This document shows positions 34,117 through 42,558 of a stretch of 64,000 nt of DNA, piece after piece. Both the position numbers and the translations under genes were made by a program. The stretch comes from Micromonospora sonchi (lineage in GTDB: Bacteria; Actinomycetota; Actinomycetes; Mycobacteriales; Micromonosporaceae), in the NCBI RefSeq assembly GCF_014646235.1, contig NZ_BMNB01000010.1:62001-126000 (forward strand). Reading direction: 5' to 3'. Under the pieces are notes generated by a model. The model searched no databases, was not told the DNA's origin, and saw only the letters and a program-made list of their open reading frames with translations. Position 1 is the first letter of the stretch; each line of letters opens with the position of its first letter.

Positions 34117-34216
34117 GCGAAGGGGAGTAGCCCGCAACGTCGTGGTCGACATACTGGTGCGTCCCGCATCCGGCCACGCGGCCTCGTGACACCACGGGGC
34201 GGGCGAGACCTTCGAC
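34117..34216 (+). ncRNA. yybP-ykoY manganese riboswitch (copy 1)
   Basis: The two conserved ends of the yybP-ykoY class are present: GCGAAGGGGAGTAGC at the 5' side and GGGCGAGACCTTCG at the 3' side. They pair as P1 (CGAAGG with CCTTCG), with the internal GACATACTGG loop segment between. The class senses Mn2+ through its two docked loops. It lies directly upstream of a GDT1/UPF0016 manganese transporter gene, the usual context. A hairpin at 34213-34238 overlaps the 3' strand of P1, giving the expected switch. Confidence 0.9.
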
Positions 34217-34238
34217 CCAGGCTGTAGCAGCCGGGTCG
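34213..34238 (+). terminator. riboswitch expression-platform hairpin
   Basis: CGACCC-A-GGCT pairs with AGCC-GGGTCG around a GTAGC loop. Its 5' base pairs use the CG (34213-34214) that also closes riboswitch P1, so the two structures compete. It is likely the terminator form seen without Mn2+. Confidence 0.55.
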
Positions 34239-34284
34239 AGGGCGTCCCCGACACCTTCTTCCCGGCCTGATCCGGAAGGACGTC

Positions 34285-34872
34285 ATGGACGGGTTCCTCG
34301 TTGCGCTGGCGGTCAGCTTCGGCGTGATCTTCGTTGCCGAGTTGGGAGACAAGTCCCAGCTCATGGCCCTGGCCTTCGGCACCAGATATCGCACCGTGCC
34401 GATCCTGATCGGCATCACCGTCGCCACCGCCGTGGTGCACCTGGCCTCGGTGGCGATCGGTCACGGCCTCGGCGCCACCCTGCCCACCGGTTGGATCTCG
34501 CTGCTCGCGGGTCTGGCCTTCATCGGTTTCGGCCTGTGGACGCTGCGTGGCGACACGCTCACCGAGGAGGAGAAGCGCAAGGCCGCCAAGGGCGGCAAGT
34601 CCGCGGTGCTGACCGTCGGTGTCGCGTTCTTCCTGGCCGAGCTCGGCGACAAGACGATGCTCGCGACGATCACGCTGGCCACCCAGTACGGCTGGTTCGG
34701 CACCTGGGTCGGCTCGACCGTCGGGATGGTCGCCGCGGACGCGCTGGCCATCCTCGTCGGCCGGCTGCTCGGCCGCAAGCTGCCGGAACGGACCATCAAG
34801 TACGGCGCCGCCGCCCTCTTCGCCATCAGCGGCCTCTGGCTGATCATCGAGGCGGTCGCGCAGCTGCGTTGA
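34285..34872 (+). CDS. GDT1/TMEM165 (UPF0016) family manganese transporter
   Basis: 195 residues with six predicted membrane segments in two inverted halves. Each half carries the family signature E-x-G-D-K-[ST]: AELGDKSQ (E19) and AELGDKTM (E119). A charged cytoplasmic loop (TEEEKRKAAKGGK) separates the halves. Family members export Mn2+ (or exchange Ca2+/Mn2+ for H+). The preceding yybP-ykoY riboswitch supports a Mn2+ efflux role induced by Mn2+. GGAAGGA is the ribosome site. Confidence 0.95.
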   Translation: MDGFLVALAVSFGVIFVAELGDKSQLMALAFGTRYRTVPILIGITVATAVVHLASVAIGHGLGATLPTGWISLLAGLAFIGFGLWTLRGDTLTEEEKRKAAKGGKSAVLTVGVAFFLAELGDKTMLATITLATQYGWFGTWVGSTVGMVAADALAILVGRLLGRKLPERTIKYGAAALFAISGLWLIIEAVAQLR

Positions 34873-34932
34873 GCCGGTGCCGCGGCGGGCCCGGCGCGGA
34901 CTAGTCGTTGCGCGGTCGGGTAAGGCGCCGGG

Positions 34933-35295
34933 GTGGACGCCGAGACGGTCCTCCACGGCGGTCACCACGTCGTGGTGACCGCCGTGGAACTCGTCGGGGT
35001 GGTGGTGATCACCGCCGGGGTGGCCTGGGCGGCGTTGCGGTTCGTGGTCGACGGGCTGCGCTACCGCGACGCCGCGGTGTTCACCCGGATCCGGCTGACC
35101 CTGGGTCGGTTCCTCACCCTGGGGCTGGAGTTCCAGCTCGCGGCGGACATCCTGCGTACGGCGTTGTCGCCGACCTTCGCCCAGATCGGTCAACTGGGCG
35201 CCATCGCCGCGATCCGGACGGTACTGAACTACGTCCTCCGTCGGGAGATCGAGCAGGAGCAGCGGCAGATCGGTGAGCCGAGAAATCTCGGATGA
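34933..35295 (+). CDS. DUF1622 family membrane protein
   Basis: 120 residues with a long N-terminal membrane segment (AVELVGVVVITAGVAWAALRFVV), a basic loop and a second hydrophobic region (QIGQLGAIAAIRTVLNYVL). LEFQLAADILRTALSPT is the recognisable core of DUF1622. Function unknown. GTG start; TAAGGC ends six bases upstream, so this too may be leaderless. The last codon overlaps the start of the next small membrane gene (ATGA). Confidence 0.8.
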   Translation: MDAETVLHGGHHVVVTAVELVGVVVITAGVAWAALRFVVDGLRYRDAAVFTRIRLTLGRFLTLGLEFQLAADILRTALSPTFAQIGQLGAIAAIRTVLNYVLRREIEQEQRQIGEPRNLG

Positions 35296-35591
35296 TGGGA
35301 GCGCTGTCCGCTGTCGTCACCGTGCTCGGTGCGTTCGTCGCGTTGGTGGCGCTGGTCGTCACCCGGTCCTGGCCGGCGGCCCTCGGGGTGCTGCTCGACA
35401 TGCTCGTCGCCGCCGGCCTGCTGCGGTTGGTCGGCGAAGCGAGCCTGCGGGAACTCGGCGCGGTCGCTGCGATCGTGGTGCTGCGCGTGCTGCTGCGCAG
35501 TGCCCTGTTCGCCGACTACCGGTGGTGGCGGTGCACGGATCCCGGGCGCCCGTCGGTGCACCCGGAACGGCGTCCGGGCCCCGACGGTTGA
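35292..35591 (+). CDS. small membrane protein of unknown function
   Basis: 99 residues. Two or three hydrophobic segments (ALSAVVTVLGAFVALVALVV, PAALGVLLDMLVAAGLLRLV, LGAVAAIVVLRVLLRSAL) and a short Arg/Pro-rich tail. The order of segments resembles the DUF1622 protein encoded just before, to which it is coupled by a four-base overlap, so the two may form a complex. I recognise no function. Confidence 0.7.
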   Translation: MMGALSAVVTVLGAFVALVALVVTRSWPAALGVLLDMLVAAGLLRLVGEASLRELGAVAAIVVLRVLLRSALFADYRWWRCTDPGRPSVHPERRPGPDG

Positions 35592-35617
35592 CCGGCCGCC
35601 GGTCGGGGCAGGGGCCG

Positions 35618-36946
35618 TCAGCCGCCGGGCTGCTGGTAGACGTCCGGCACGCCGTCCTGGTCGAGGTCGACCTGCTCCTTCAACGCGATCGCCCGGTAGG
35701 CCCGGTTGCGCCGGGACAGCACCACCGTGGCCAGTAGCGCCGAGATCAGCGAGCCGGCCAGCACGGCAACCTTCACGTTGGCCCCCTCGAAGCCGTCGGA
35801 GCCGAAGGCGAGTTCGCCGATCAGCAGCGAGACGGTGAAGCCGATTCCCGCCAGCAACGACACGCCGAGCAGGTCCGACCAGGCGATGTCCTCGTCGAGC
35901 CGGGCCCGGCTGAACCGAGCCAGCAGGAAGGTCGACCCGAGAATGCCGACGCACTTGCCGATCACCAGACCGAGCACGACGCCGAGGACGACCGGATCGG
36001 TGACCACCGCGCCCAGGTCGGCGCCGCGCAGCGACACCCCGGCGGCGAAGAACGCGAAGACCGGTACGACGAACCCGGCCGAGACCGGCCGCCACCGGTG
36101 TTCCAGACGCTCGGCGAGGCCGGGTGCGGGGCGCCCGTCGCGGCCCTTGCCGGCGAGCACCGGGACGGTGAAGCCGAGCAGCACGCCGGCGACCGTGGCG
36201 TGCACGCCGGAGGAGTGCACCAACGCCCAGGCGCCGGCCGCGAGCGGGATGAGCGCCCACCACCAGGTGCGGCGACGTTGCACCAGCAGCCCGAACAGCG
36301 CGATCGGCGCCACGGCGCCGAGCAGCGGGAGGAGGTTGAAGTCTTCGGTGTAGAAGATCGCGATGATGGTGATTGCGAGCAGGTCGTCGACCACCGCCAG
36401 GGTGAGCAGGAAGGCGCGTAGGCCCTGCGGTAGGTAGGCGCCGATCACGGCCAGCACGGCCAGCGCGAAGGCGATGTCGGTGGCGGTCGGGATGGCCCAG
36501 CCGCGTAGCCCCTCGCCGCCGGCGGCGAGGTTCACTCCCACGTAGATCAGCGCCGGCATCGTCATGCCACCGACTGCCGCGATCACCGGCAGGGCGGCCC
36601 GGCGCGGGTCGCGCAGTTCGCCGGCGACGAACTCGCGCTTCAGTTCCAGGCCGACCACGAAGAAGAAGATGGCCAGTAGTCCGTCGGCGGCCCAGGTGGC
36701 CAGATCGAGGTCGAGGTGCAGCGCGGCGCCGCCGGGCCAGGGCACCCATCGGCCGAGCTCGGCGTAGGCGTCGCTCCAGGGCGAGTTCGCCCAGAGCAGC
36801 GCGATCACGGCACCGAACAGCAGCAACGCGCCGCCGACGGTCTCGGTGCGCAGCATGTCGGCCAGGAATCGAGCCTCCGGCCAGGAGGTACGCGCGAAGA
36901 GACGGCGGACGCTGCGGTGCTCTGGGCCTGGACTGTGGTCGGTCAT
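35618..36946 (-). CDS. nhaA: Na+/H+ antiporter NhaA
   Basis: 442 residues with about 12 membrane segments. The paired ion-binding aspartates are in [15 protein letters not shown] (matching D163/D164 of E. coli NhaA), and [13 protein letters not shown] and [16 protein letters not shown] are conserved. It exchanges protons for Na+ or Li+ at alkaline pH. Start at ATG 36946; the open frame extends to 37114 without support. Unusually, the cytoplasmic C-terminus ends with [11 protein letters not shown], a thrombospondin-type-3/EF-hand-like calcium-binding pattern. Confidence 0.93.
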   Translation of the reverse strand: MTDHSPGPEHRSVRRLFARTSWPEARFLADMLRTETVGGALLLFGAVIALLWANSPWSDAYAELGRWVPWPGGAALHLDLDLATWAADGLLAIFFFVVGLELKREFVAGELRDPRRAALPVIAAVGGMTMPALIYVGVNLAAGGEGLRGWAIPTATDIAFALAVLAVIGAYLPQGLRAFLLTLAVVDDLLAITIIAIFYTEDFNLLPLLGAVAPIALFGLLVQRRRTWWWALIPLAAGAWALVHSSGVHATVAGVLLGFTVPVLAGKGRDGRPAPGLAERLEHRWRPVSAGFVVPVFAFFAAGVSLRGADLGAVVTDPVVLGVVLGLVIGKCVGILGSTFLLARFSRARLDEDIAWSDLLGVSLLAGIGFTVSLLIGELAFGSDGFEGANVKVAVLAGSLISALLATVVLSRRNRAYRAIALKEQVDLDQDGVPDVYQQPGG

Positions 36947-37293
36947 GTGGGAGGGTCCACCTCGTCGGTCCGGGGGCAACAGCGTGTCATCGCCGACCAG
37001 GCTTCCCGGCACACCGTCCGTGATCCTATCCACCGCGCAACGGCCCGCTGCGCGGGTCCCTGCCCGCGCGGCGGCTCTGCTCGCTGGCCGGTGTCCGCAT
37101 TTTTCCGTTCCCAAGGCGATTCCGAGGGACCCATGGTCCGGTTGGTACTACCGGGCGCACTCCTCGTCAAGGAAATTGACAATCCAGGACACAAACCTCA
37201 GAGACCCGCTTTAATGGCTTCACGAGATTGGTCGACCTTGGGGGTTTTTGTGAACTTGTTCGGCGTCGTCGACTCGACCCGGAGGCATGCCTG
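36947..37293. other. divergent intergenic region, AT-richer, upstream of the polysaccharide genes
   Basis: 347 bases. From about 37140 the base composition drops in GC. TTGACA at 37176-37181 is a good -35 match, but the -10 expected 17 bases later (CAGAGA) is poor. GGAGG at 37281-37285 is the ribosome site of the gene at 37294. No gene is visible in between. Confidence 0.45.
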
Positions 37294-38748
37294 ATGGACC
37301 TGGTCCGCCAATTGCGCCTGATCCGCCGAAACTGGTGGATCGTTCTGCTCGCGCTCATGGTGTCCCTCGGCGTCACCGCCCTGGTCACCGTCCGGGCCCA
37401 ACCCCGTTACCTCGCCACGGTCACCTTCTTCGTCACCACACCGAGCCAGGGTGTCACCGACGCCTACCAGGGCAGCCTCTTCCTCCAGCAGCGGGTGAAG
37501 TCCTACGAGGAACTGGTGACCAGTGACCGGCTGGCGCAGAGCGTGGTGACCGACAACCAACTCGGGTTGACCGCCGAGCAGATCCAGCGTCGGATCAAGA
37601 CCTCGACGGAGGCCGGCACGGTCCTGCTCCGGGCGTCGGTGACCGACACCGATCCGGCCCGGGCGCTGCGGGTCACCGAGGCCGTCTCGGCGAGGTTCGT
37701 CGAACTCGTCAACGAGGTCGAGACCCGGCCGGACGGCACCCCCGGGCCGATCAAGATCGAGGTCATCGGCGGGCCGCGGGTCAGCCCGAGCCCGGTCTCG
37801 CCGCAGCCGGTCCGCAACGCCCTCATCGGTGCTCTGCTCGGCCTGCTGGCCGGGGCGGGCCTGGCGCTCCTGCGCGGCATGGCCGATGTGCGGTTGCGGG
37901 ACGCCGCCGCCCTACGGCGGGTGACCGGCAGTCCGCTGCTCGGCGAGATACCGCTCGACCCGGCCGCCCGGACCGCCCCACTGATCGTCGGCGCCGCCGG
38001 GGCCTCCGTCCGGGCCGAGGCGATCCGCAAGCTGCGGACCAACCTGCGCTTCGTCGACGCGCACGAGCCGGCCCGGGTCATCGCTGTCACGAGCGCCCTG
38101 CAGGGCGAGGGGAAGACCACGCTCTCCTGCAATCTGGCGATCGCCCTGGCCGAAGCGGGCTGGCGGGTGCTGCTGGTCGACGCGGATCTGCGCCGATCGA
38201 AGATCGGCGACTATCTGGGCATCGACTCGGCGGTCGGGCTGACCGATGTGTTGCTCGGGGACGTGCACGTCGGTGACGTGGTCCAGCGTTGGGGCGACAA
38301 GTCGCTGCTCGTGCTGCCCAGCGGGGCGGCCCCGCCCAACCCGAGCGAGCTGCTCGGCTCGAAGGCGATGGCCGACCTGCTGCTGGCCCTGCGGGAGTCC
38401 GCCGACATCGTCCTCATCGACACCGCGCCGTTGCTCGCGGTCACCGACGGCGTGGTGGTCGCCGTGCAGGCCGACGGCGCCCTGCTGATCAGCCAGCAGG
38501 GGCGTACCGCGCGGACGCAGGTGGCCGCGGCGGCCCGTGCGCTCGACGCGGTGTCCGTACGGCTGCTGGGCTGCGTGCTGAACATGGCGCGGATGCGCAA
38601 GGCCGAGACGTACCAGTACGAGGCCTACCGGTTGGCGACAACGCCACCGGTGCCGGCGGGCCGGACCGCGGCCGGGCGGCATGCCGAGCGGGCCGACGCC
38701 GACGACGTGGTCGAGCACGTCGAGGAACTCACCCGGCTGCCCCGATGA
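37294..38748 (+). CDS. polysaccharide chain-length determinant/tyrosine-protein kinase (Wzz + BY-kinase)
   Basis: 484 residues. A Wzz domain with two membrane segments (NWWIVLLALMVSLGVTALVTV near residues 13-33; ALIGALLGLLAGAGLALL near 177-194) is fused to a cytoplasmic BY-kinase/ATPase domain. That domain has Walker A QGEGKTTLS (K274), Walker A' VLLVDADLRRS and Walker B VLIDTAPLL. Such proteins regulate export and length of capsule or exopolysaccharide. The C-terminal tyrosines are few (ETYQYEAY), fewer than in classical kinases. The antiparallel phosphatase gene overlaps its 3' end by 20 bases. Confidence 0.9.
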   Translation: MDLVRQLRLIRRNWWIVLLALMVSLGVTALVTVRAQPRYLATVTFFVTTPSQGVTDAYQGSLFLQQRVKSYEELVTSDRLAQSVVTDNQLGLTAEQIQRRIKTSTEAGTVLLRASVTDTDPARALRVTEAVSARFVELVNEVETRPDGTPGPIKIEVIGGPRVSPSPVSPQPVRNALIGALLGLLAGAGLALLRGMADVRLRDAAALRRVTGSPLLGEIPLDPAARTAPLIVGAAGASVRAEAIRKLRTNLRFVDAHEPARVIAVTSALQGEGKTTLSCNLAIALAEAGWRVLLVDADLRRSKIGDYLGIDSAVGLTDVLLGDVHVGDVVQRWGDKSLLVLPSGAAPPNPSELLGSKAMADLLLALRESADIVLIDTAPLLAVTDGVVVAVQADGALLISQQGRTARTQVAAAARALDAVSVRLLGCVLNMARMRKAETYQYEAYRLATTPPVPAGRTAAGRHAERADADDVVEHVEELTRLPR

Positions 38749-39283
38749 GCGTCGCCAGCGGTCGCAGGCAGCGTTCGATCTCCCGGGCGCAGCGCCGGAA
38801 GTCGTCGGGGGTGCCGGTGAGCGGATCCCGCAGATCGTCGGCGTCCCCGAGGGCGGGTTGCAGCCGCCCTCGGGCCAGCGCGGCGGCGGCCACGGCCGCC
38901 CGCAGCGGATCACCGTGTTCCTCGATCGGTGTCTCGACAGTCGCGGCCAGCCGGCCGAACTGGCGCAGGGTGAACGTGCGGTGCAACGCCGCCGGCGCCA
39001 GCGCGGTGCAGACGGAGCGCTGGCGCCGGGTCGCGGTCAGCACCAGCACCGCGTGCTTGAGGTGCTCCGGCGCCAGCCGACGGCTGCGGAAGGCCGTCGG
39101 ATCCGCGCCCGTCTCGGCAGCTACCTGGGCCGCGAACGGGTGCATGGCCAGCCCGGCCACGGCGTCGGTGCCGGCGCTGGCCACGGTCACCGGCCAGCCG
39201 GCGAGCAGCCGGCGCGCGGTGTACTCGGCCATCGGCGAGCGGCACAGGTTGGCGTGGCAAACGAACAGCACGGCGGTGGCCAT
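38729..39283 (-). CDS. low-molecular-weight protein-tyrosine phosphatase
   Basis: 184 residues. The P-loop C-X5-R-S is at residues 9-16 (CHANLCRS) just after the start, and the general-acid Asp is in DPLTGTPDD near residue 155. This Wzb/Ptp-type enzyme dephosphorylates BY-kinases and so is the natural antagonist of the neighbouring kinase. The two genes are convergent and overlap by 20 bases. Here the phosphatase is on the opposite strand, unlike the usual co-directional wzb-wzc order. ATG at 39283. Confidence 0.9.
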   Translation of the reverse strand: MATAVLFVCHANLCRSPMAEYTARRLLAGWPVTVASAGTDAVAGLAMHPFAAQVAAETGADPTAFRSRRLAPEHLKHAVLVLTATRRQRSVCTALAPAALHRTFTLRQFGRLAATVETPIEEHGDPLRAAVAAAALARGRLQPALGDADDLRDPLTGTPDDFRRCAREIERCLRPLATLIGAAG

Positions 39284-39439
39284 GTGGGACCCCTTCGACG
39301 ACGTGGTCGCGGCCGGCGCCGCGATCCGGGACGATCGCCGCCGACCGTTCCGGGAGGGGTTGCCGGCATCGTACGCAGGCGTGGTGCCGGTTCTTCCCGG
39401 CGCCGCGCCGAATCGGGCGGCCGGGACGGGGGTGCGAGG

Positions 39440-40681
39440 ATGCGGATCGGCATTCTGACGTACCACTTTCCGCCGGAGCCGGCATTCATACCCGGCAGCC
39501 TGGCCGAGGAACTGGCCGCCCGGGGGCACGAGGTGCGGGTGCTCACCGGTTTTCCCGACTACCCGGGCGGGCACGCCTATCCGGGATGGCGCCAGCGCTG
39601 GCGGCACGAGACCCACGACCGAGGGCTGACCGTGCGGCGGGTGCTGCGGTACAGCACCGGCGACGATGGCGTGCGCGGCCGGATGGCGTCCTGGCTCTCC
39701 TTCGCCGGGAGCGCGGCGTTGGTTGGGCGCCGCTTCCTCGCCGACGTCGACGCGCTGTACGTGTACCAGCCGCCGGCCGCGGCCTTCGCCACGGCGGCGC
39801 TGCTGCGTCTGCTCGGTCGGGTGCCGGTCGTTCTGCACGTGCCGGACGTGTGGCCGGAGCAGGCGGTGGACGGCTCCGACGACGGGCGGTGGGCGGCGCG
39901 GGTCCGCGCGGCCATGATCCGCACCTATCGCGCCGCCACGCTGGTAGCGGTCACCGCGCCGTCGTTGCGCGATGCCGTCGTAGCGCTCGGCGTCGACCCG
40001 GACCGGGTCCGGCTGGTGCTCAACTGGACCGAGGAGCGGATCTTCCAGCCCAGGGCGGCCAGTGTGGCCGCGCGCCGGCTGGTCCGCCGCGACGAGCGGT
40101 GCGTGGTGATGTACGCCGGCACGATCGGCGCCCGGCAGGGGCTGGTGACGGCGGTCCGGGCGGCGGCGGCCCTCTCCGACACCGTGGACGTGGTCCTGGT
40201 CGGTTCGGGCGCGGACGAGCAGCGGGTGCGCGGGCTCGCCGCCGAGCTGCGGGCCGACAACGTGCGGTTCGTGGAGCGGCGGTCCCCGCTGGACATGCCC
40301 GAGCTGTACGCGGCGGCCGACTACCAGTTGGTGATGCTGCGTGACCTGCCGGAGCTGCGCGGCAGCGTGCCGGCCAAGCTCCCGGCGGTGCTGTCGTGCG
40401 GTGTGCCGGTGGTGGCCTCGGCCGGCGGCGACACCGCTGCTCTGGTCGAGCGGGCCCGGGCCGGGCTCTCCTGCCCGCCGGAGGACTGGGCGAGTCTGGC
40501 CGACCGGTTCTGGCTGGCCGCGCACATCCCCCCGCCGGCCCGCGTCGAGATGGGCCGGCGCGGCCGGGAGGCCTACCTGCGGGAGATGTCGCTGCCGGCC
40601 GGGGTGGGCCGGATCGAGCGGCTGCTGCGGGAGTCGATGGCCGCTGCCCGTCCGGATCAACAGCGAATAAAACTCTCATAG
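39440..40681 (+). CDS. glycosyltransferase family 4 (WcaI-like)
   Basis: 413 residues of GT-B fold. The N-terminus has the typical acceptor-domain opening (ILTYHFPPEPAFIP ... LAEELAARGHEVRVLTGFP). The C-terminal nucleotide-sugar domain shows MYAGTIGARQGL, VGSGADE and a P-A-K-L-P-A-V-L-S-C-G-V-P-V-V-A-S donor-site region. It should transfer a sugar to a lipid-linked intermediate during exopolysaccharide assembly. It is separated from the phosphatase gene by a divergent 156-base gap. No signal peptide. Confidence 0.88.
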   Translation: MRIGILTYHFPPEPAFIPGSLAEELAARGHEVRVLTGFPDYPGGHAYPGWRQRWRHETHDRGLTVRRVLRYSTGDDGVRGRMASWLSFAGSAALVGRRFLADVDALYVYQPPAAAFATAALLRLLGRVPVVLHVPDVWPEQAVDGSDDGRWAARVRAAMIRTYRAATLVAVTAPSLRDAVVALGVDPDRVRLVLNWTEERIFQPRAASVAARRLVRRDERCVVMYAGTIGARQGLVTAVRAAAALSDTVDVVLVGSGADEQRVRGLAAELRADNVRFVERRSPLDMPELYAAADYQLVMLRDLPELRGSVPAKLPAVLSCGVPVVASAGGDTAALVERARAGLSCPPEDWASLADRFWLAAHIPPPARVEMGRRGREAYLREMSLPAGVGRIERLLRESMAAARPDQQRIKLS

Positions 40682-40768
40682 CTGCTTAAAGCGCTATTCG
40701 AGCCGCAAAAGCCAAATCAAGTGTTAGAACAATGATGGCTTCTGTCCGGTGTTGGAAGTGGAGTGGGT

Positions 40769-42547
40769 GTGACGGAGCGCGGAACTTCACCCCGCCGACC
40801 GCGCCGACGTCGGCGCGTACGTCTGCGTCGCGCGCTGCTCGGCTCGCTGGTGGTCGGCTCGCTGGTGTTGAGCCTCGCCGGGTGGGTCGGGTTTCGGGGC
40901 TGGCAGGCCCGCACCCACCTGGTCAACGCCGCCGGACTCGCCGGCGCGCTGAGCGCCCATCTGGTCAGCGGCGACGCCGACCGGGCCCAGCGCGTCCTCG
41001 CCGCGCTCCAGGAACAGTCCGCAGCGGCCCGCCGGGCCACCGGGGATCCCGGCTGGCGATTGGGTCGGCAGGTGCCGTACGCGGGGGCCAACCTCGCCGC
41101 GGTGCGACAGATCGCCGTCGCGGTCGACGACCTGGCCCGTCAGGCCTTTCCGGCGCTGGTGCGGGTCGACCTCGGTAGCCTGGTGCCTCGCGACGGTCGG
41201 CTGGACCTGGCCGGAGTGCGGGCCGTCAGCGACGAGCTTGTCAAAGTGGATGCGGCGGTGCAGCGGACCCGGTCGGAGCTTGCCGCGGTCGACGCCGACC
41301 GGCTGCTCAGGCAGGTCCGGCTGGCGCTGGGGACGTTGCGTGGCGAACTCGACCGGCTGGCCACGATGACCTCCACGGCCGAGCGGGCCGGCCGGCTGCT
41401 GCCGCCGCTGCTCGGCGCGGACGGTCCGCGGCGGTATCTGCTGGTGTCCCAGAACTCGGCGGAGTTGCGCGCCACGGGTGGCATCTTCGGCGCGTACGCC
41501 GTGATCGAGGCGAACAAGGGCCGGGTCAGGATGGGCGCCCAGGGCAGCGGCGCGAGCCTCGGCATGTCCACCGATCCGCTGGCAATCCCGGCCGAGGTAC
41601 GCGCCCTCTGGGGCGCGCTGCCCGGCATGTATCCCGCAGATGTCAACCTCAGCCCGCACTTCCCGACCGCGGCGGCGCTGTTCGGGGAGATGTACCGACG
41701 GCACAGCGGCGAGACCGTCGACGGCGTGCTCGCCGTCGACCCGGTGGTGCTGTCGCACCTGTTGGTGGCCACCGGGCCGGTGCGGGTGCCCGGTGGGGTG
41801 TCGCTGAGCGCCGAGAACGCGGTCCGGACCCTGCTCGGCGACACCTACCAGCGGGTGACGGACCCGGCCGAGCAGGACGCTTTCTTCGCCGCCGCGGCGG
41901 CGGCCGTGTTTGACGTCCTGTTCACACGGAAGGTGCCTCCTGGCGGCTTTATGACCGCTTTAAGCCGTTCTATCCAGGATCGGCGGATACTGTTCTGGAG
42001 TGCCCGACCGGAGGAACAGCGGACGTTCGGCGACAGCCGGATTGCCGGGACGCTTCCGGAACAGGACACCGTGCCGACGGTCGGCGTGTTCCTCAACGAC
42101 GGCAGCGGCGCGAAGCTCGGCTACTACCTACGGCAGACCGCCGACCTGGTGATCGGCGACTGCCAGAGCGATCGGCGCCGGGAACTCAGGCTCCGGGTGA
42201 CCATCCGGTCCACCGCGCCGGCGTCCGGGCTCAGCAGGTCCGTGCTCGGTCTGGCGATGGCGGGGGATCCGTACACCATCCGGACCCTGGTCTCGGTCCA
42301 CGGCCCGGCCGGCGGCGCGGTGCTCGACGTCCACCTCGACGGAGCCCGGACGCCGGTGGCCACCGGCACCGAGCGGCGCCGGCAGGTGGCGACGGTGAAC
42401 GTCGAGGTCGGCCCCGGGGAATCCCGAACCCTGGAGATCCCGCTGCTGACCGGCCCGACGGACAGCGGTACGGCCGAGCTGTGGCTGACCCCGACCGCCA
42501 CCCCATGGACCACCCATGTTGTCACCGCACCCAGCTGTTCACAGTAG
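40769..42547 (+). CDS. DUF4012 domain-containing membrane protein
   Basis: 592 residues. A very basic N-terminus is followed by one membrane segment (LLGSLVVGSLVLSLAGWVGF, about residues 26-45) and a large exported region. GPRRYLLVSQNSAELRATGGIFGAYAVIE is the hallmark of DUF4012, found in actinobacterial and firmicute surface polysaccharide loci. The C-terminal ~150 residues are beta-rich. Function unknown; the neighbours suggest a role in assembly or anchoring of surface polymer. GTG at 40769 has GGAG five bases upstream; GTG at 40763 is the alternative. An LPxTG gene follows after 11 bases. Confidence 0.85.
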   Translation: MTERGTSPRRPRRRRRVRLRRALLGSLVVGSLVLSLAGWVGFRGWQARTHLVNAAGLAGALSAHLVSGDADRAQRVLAALQEQSAAARRATGDPGWRLGRQVPYAGANLAAVRQIAVAVDDLARQAFPALVRVDLGSLVPRDGRLDLAGVRAVSDELVKVDAAVQRTRSELAAVDADRLLRQVRLALGTLRGELDRLATMTSTAERAGRLLPPLLGADGPRRYLLVSQNSAELRATGGIFGAYAVIEANKGRVRMGAQGSGASLGMSTDPLAIPAEVRALWGALPGMYPADVNLSPHFPTAAALFGEMYRRHSGETVDGVLAVDPVVLSHLLVATGPVRVPGGVSLSAENAVRTLLGDTYQRVTDPAEQDAFFAAAAAAVFDVLFTRKVPPGGFMTALSRSIQDRRILFWSARPEEQRTFGDSRIAGTLPEQDTVPTVGVFLNDGSGAKLGYYLRQTADLVIGDCQSDRRRELRLRVTIRSTAPASGLSRSVLGLAMAGDPYTIRTLVSVHGPAGGAVLDVHLDGARTPVATGTERRRQVATVNVEVGPGESRTLEIPLLTGPTDSGTAELWLTPTATPWTTHVVTAPSCSQ

Positions 42548-42558
42548 GAGGAACGAAC

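Noticed and set aside
37228..37293. Upstream extension of the BY-kinase to 37228
   Set aside because: GGAGG at 37281-37285 fits the ATG at 37294, and the extension has no similarity to the Wzz family.
40682..40768. AT-rich stretch before the DUF4012 gene as a possible attachment site or island border
   Set aside because: No tRNA, integrase or direct repeat is near; the low GC content is short and fits a promoter region.
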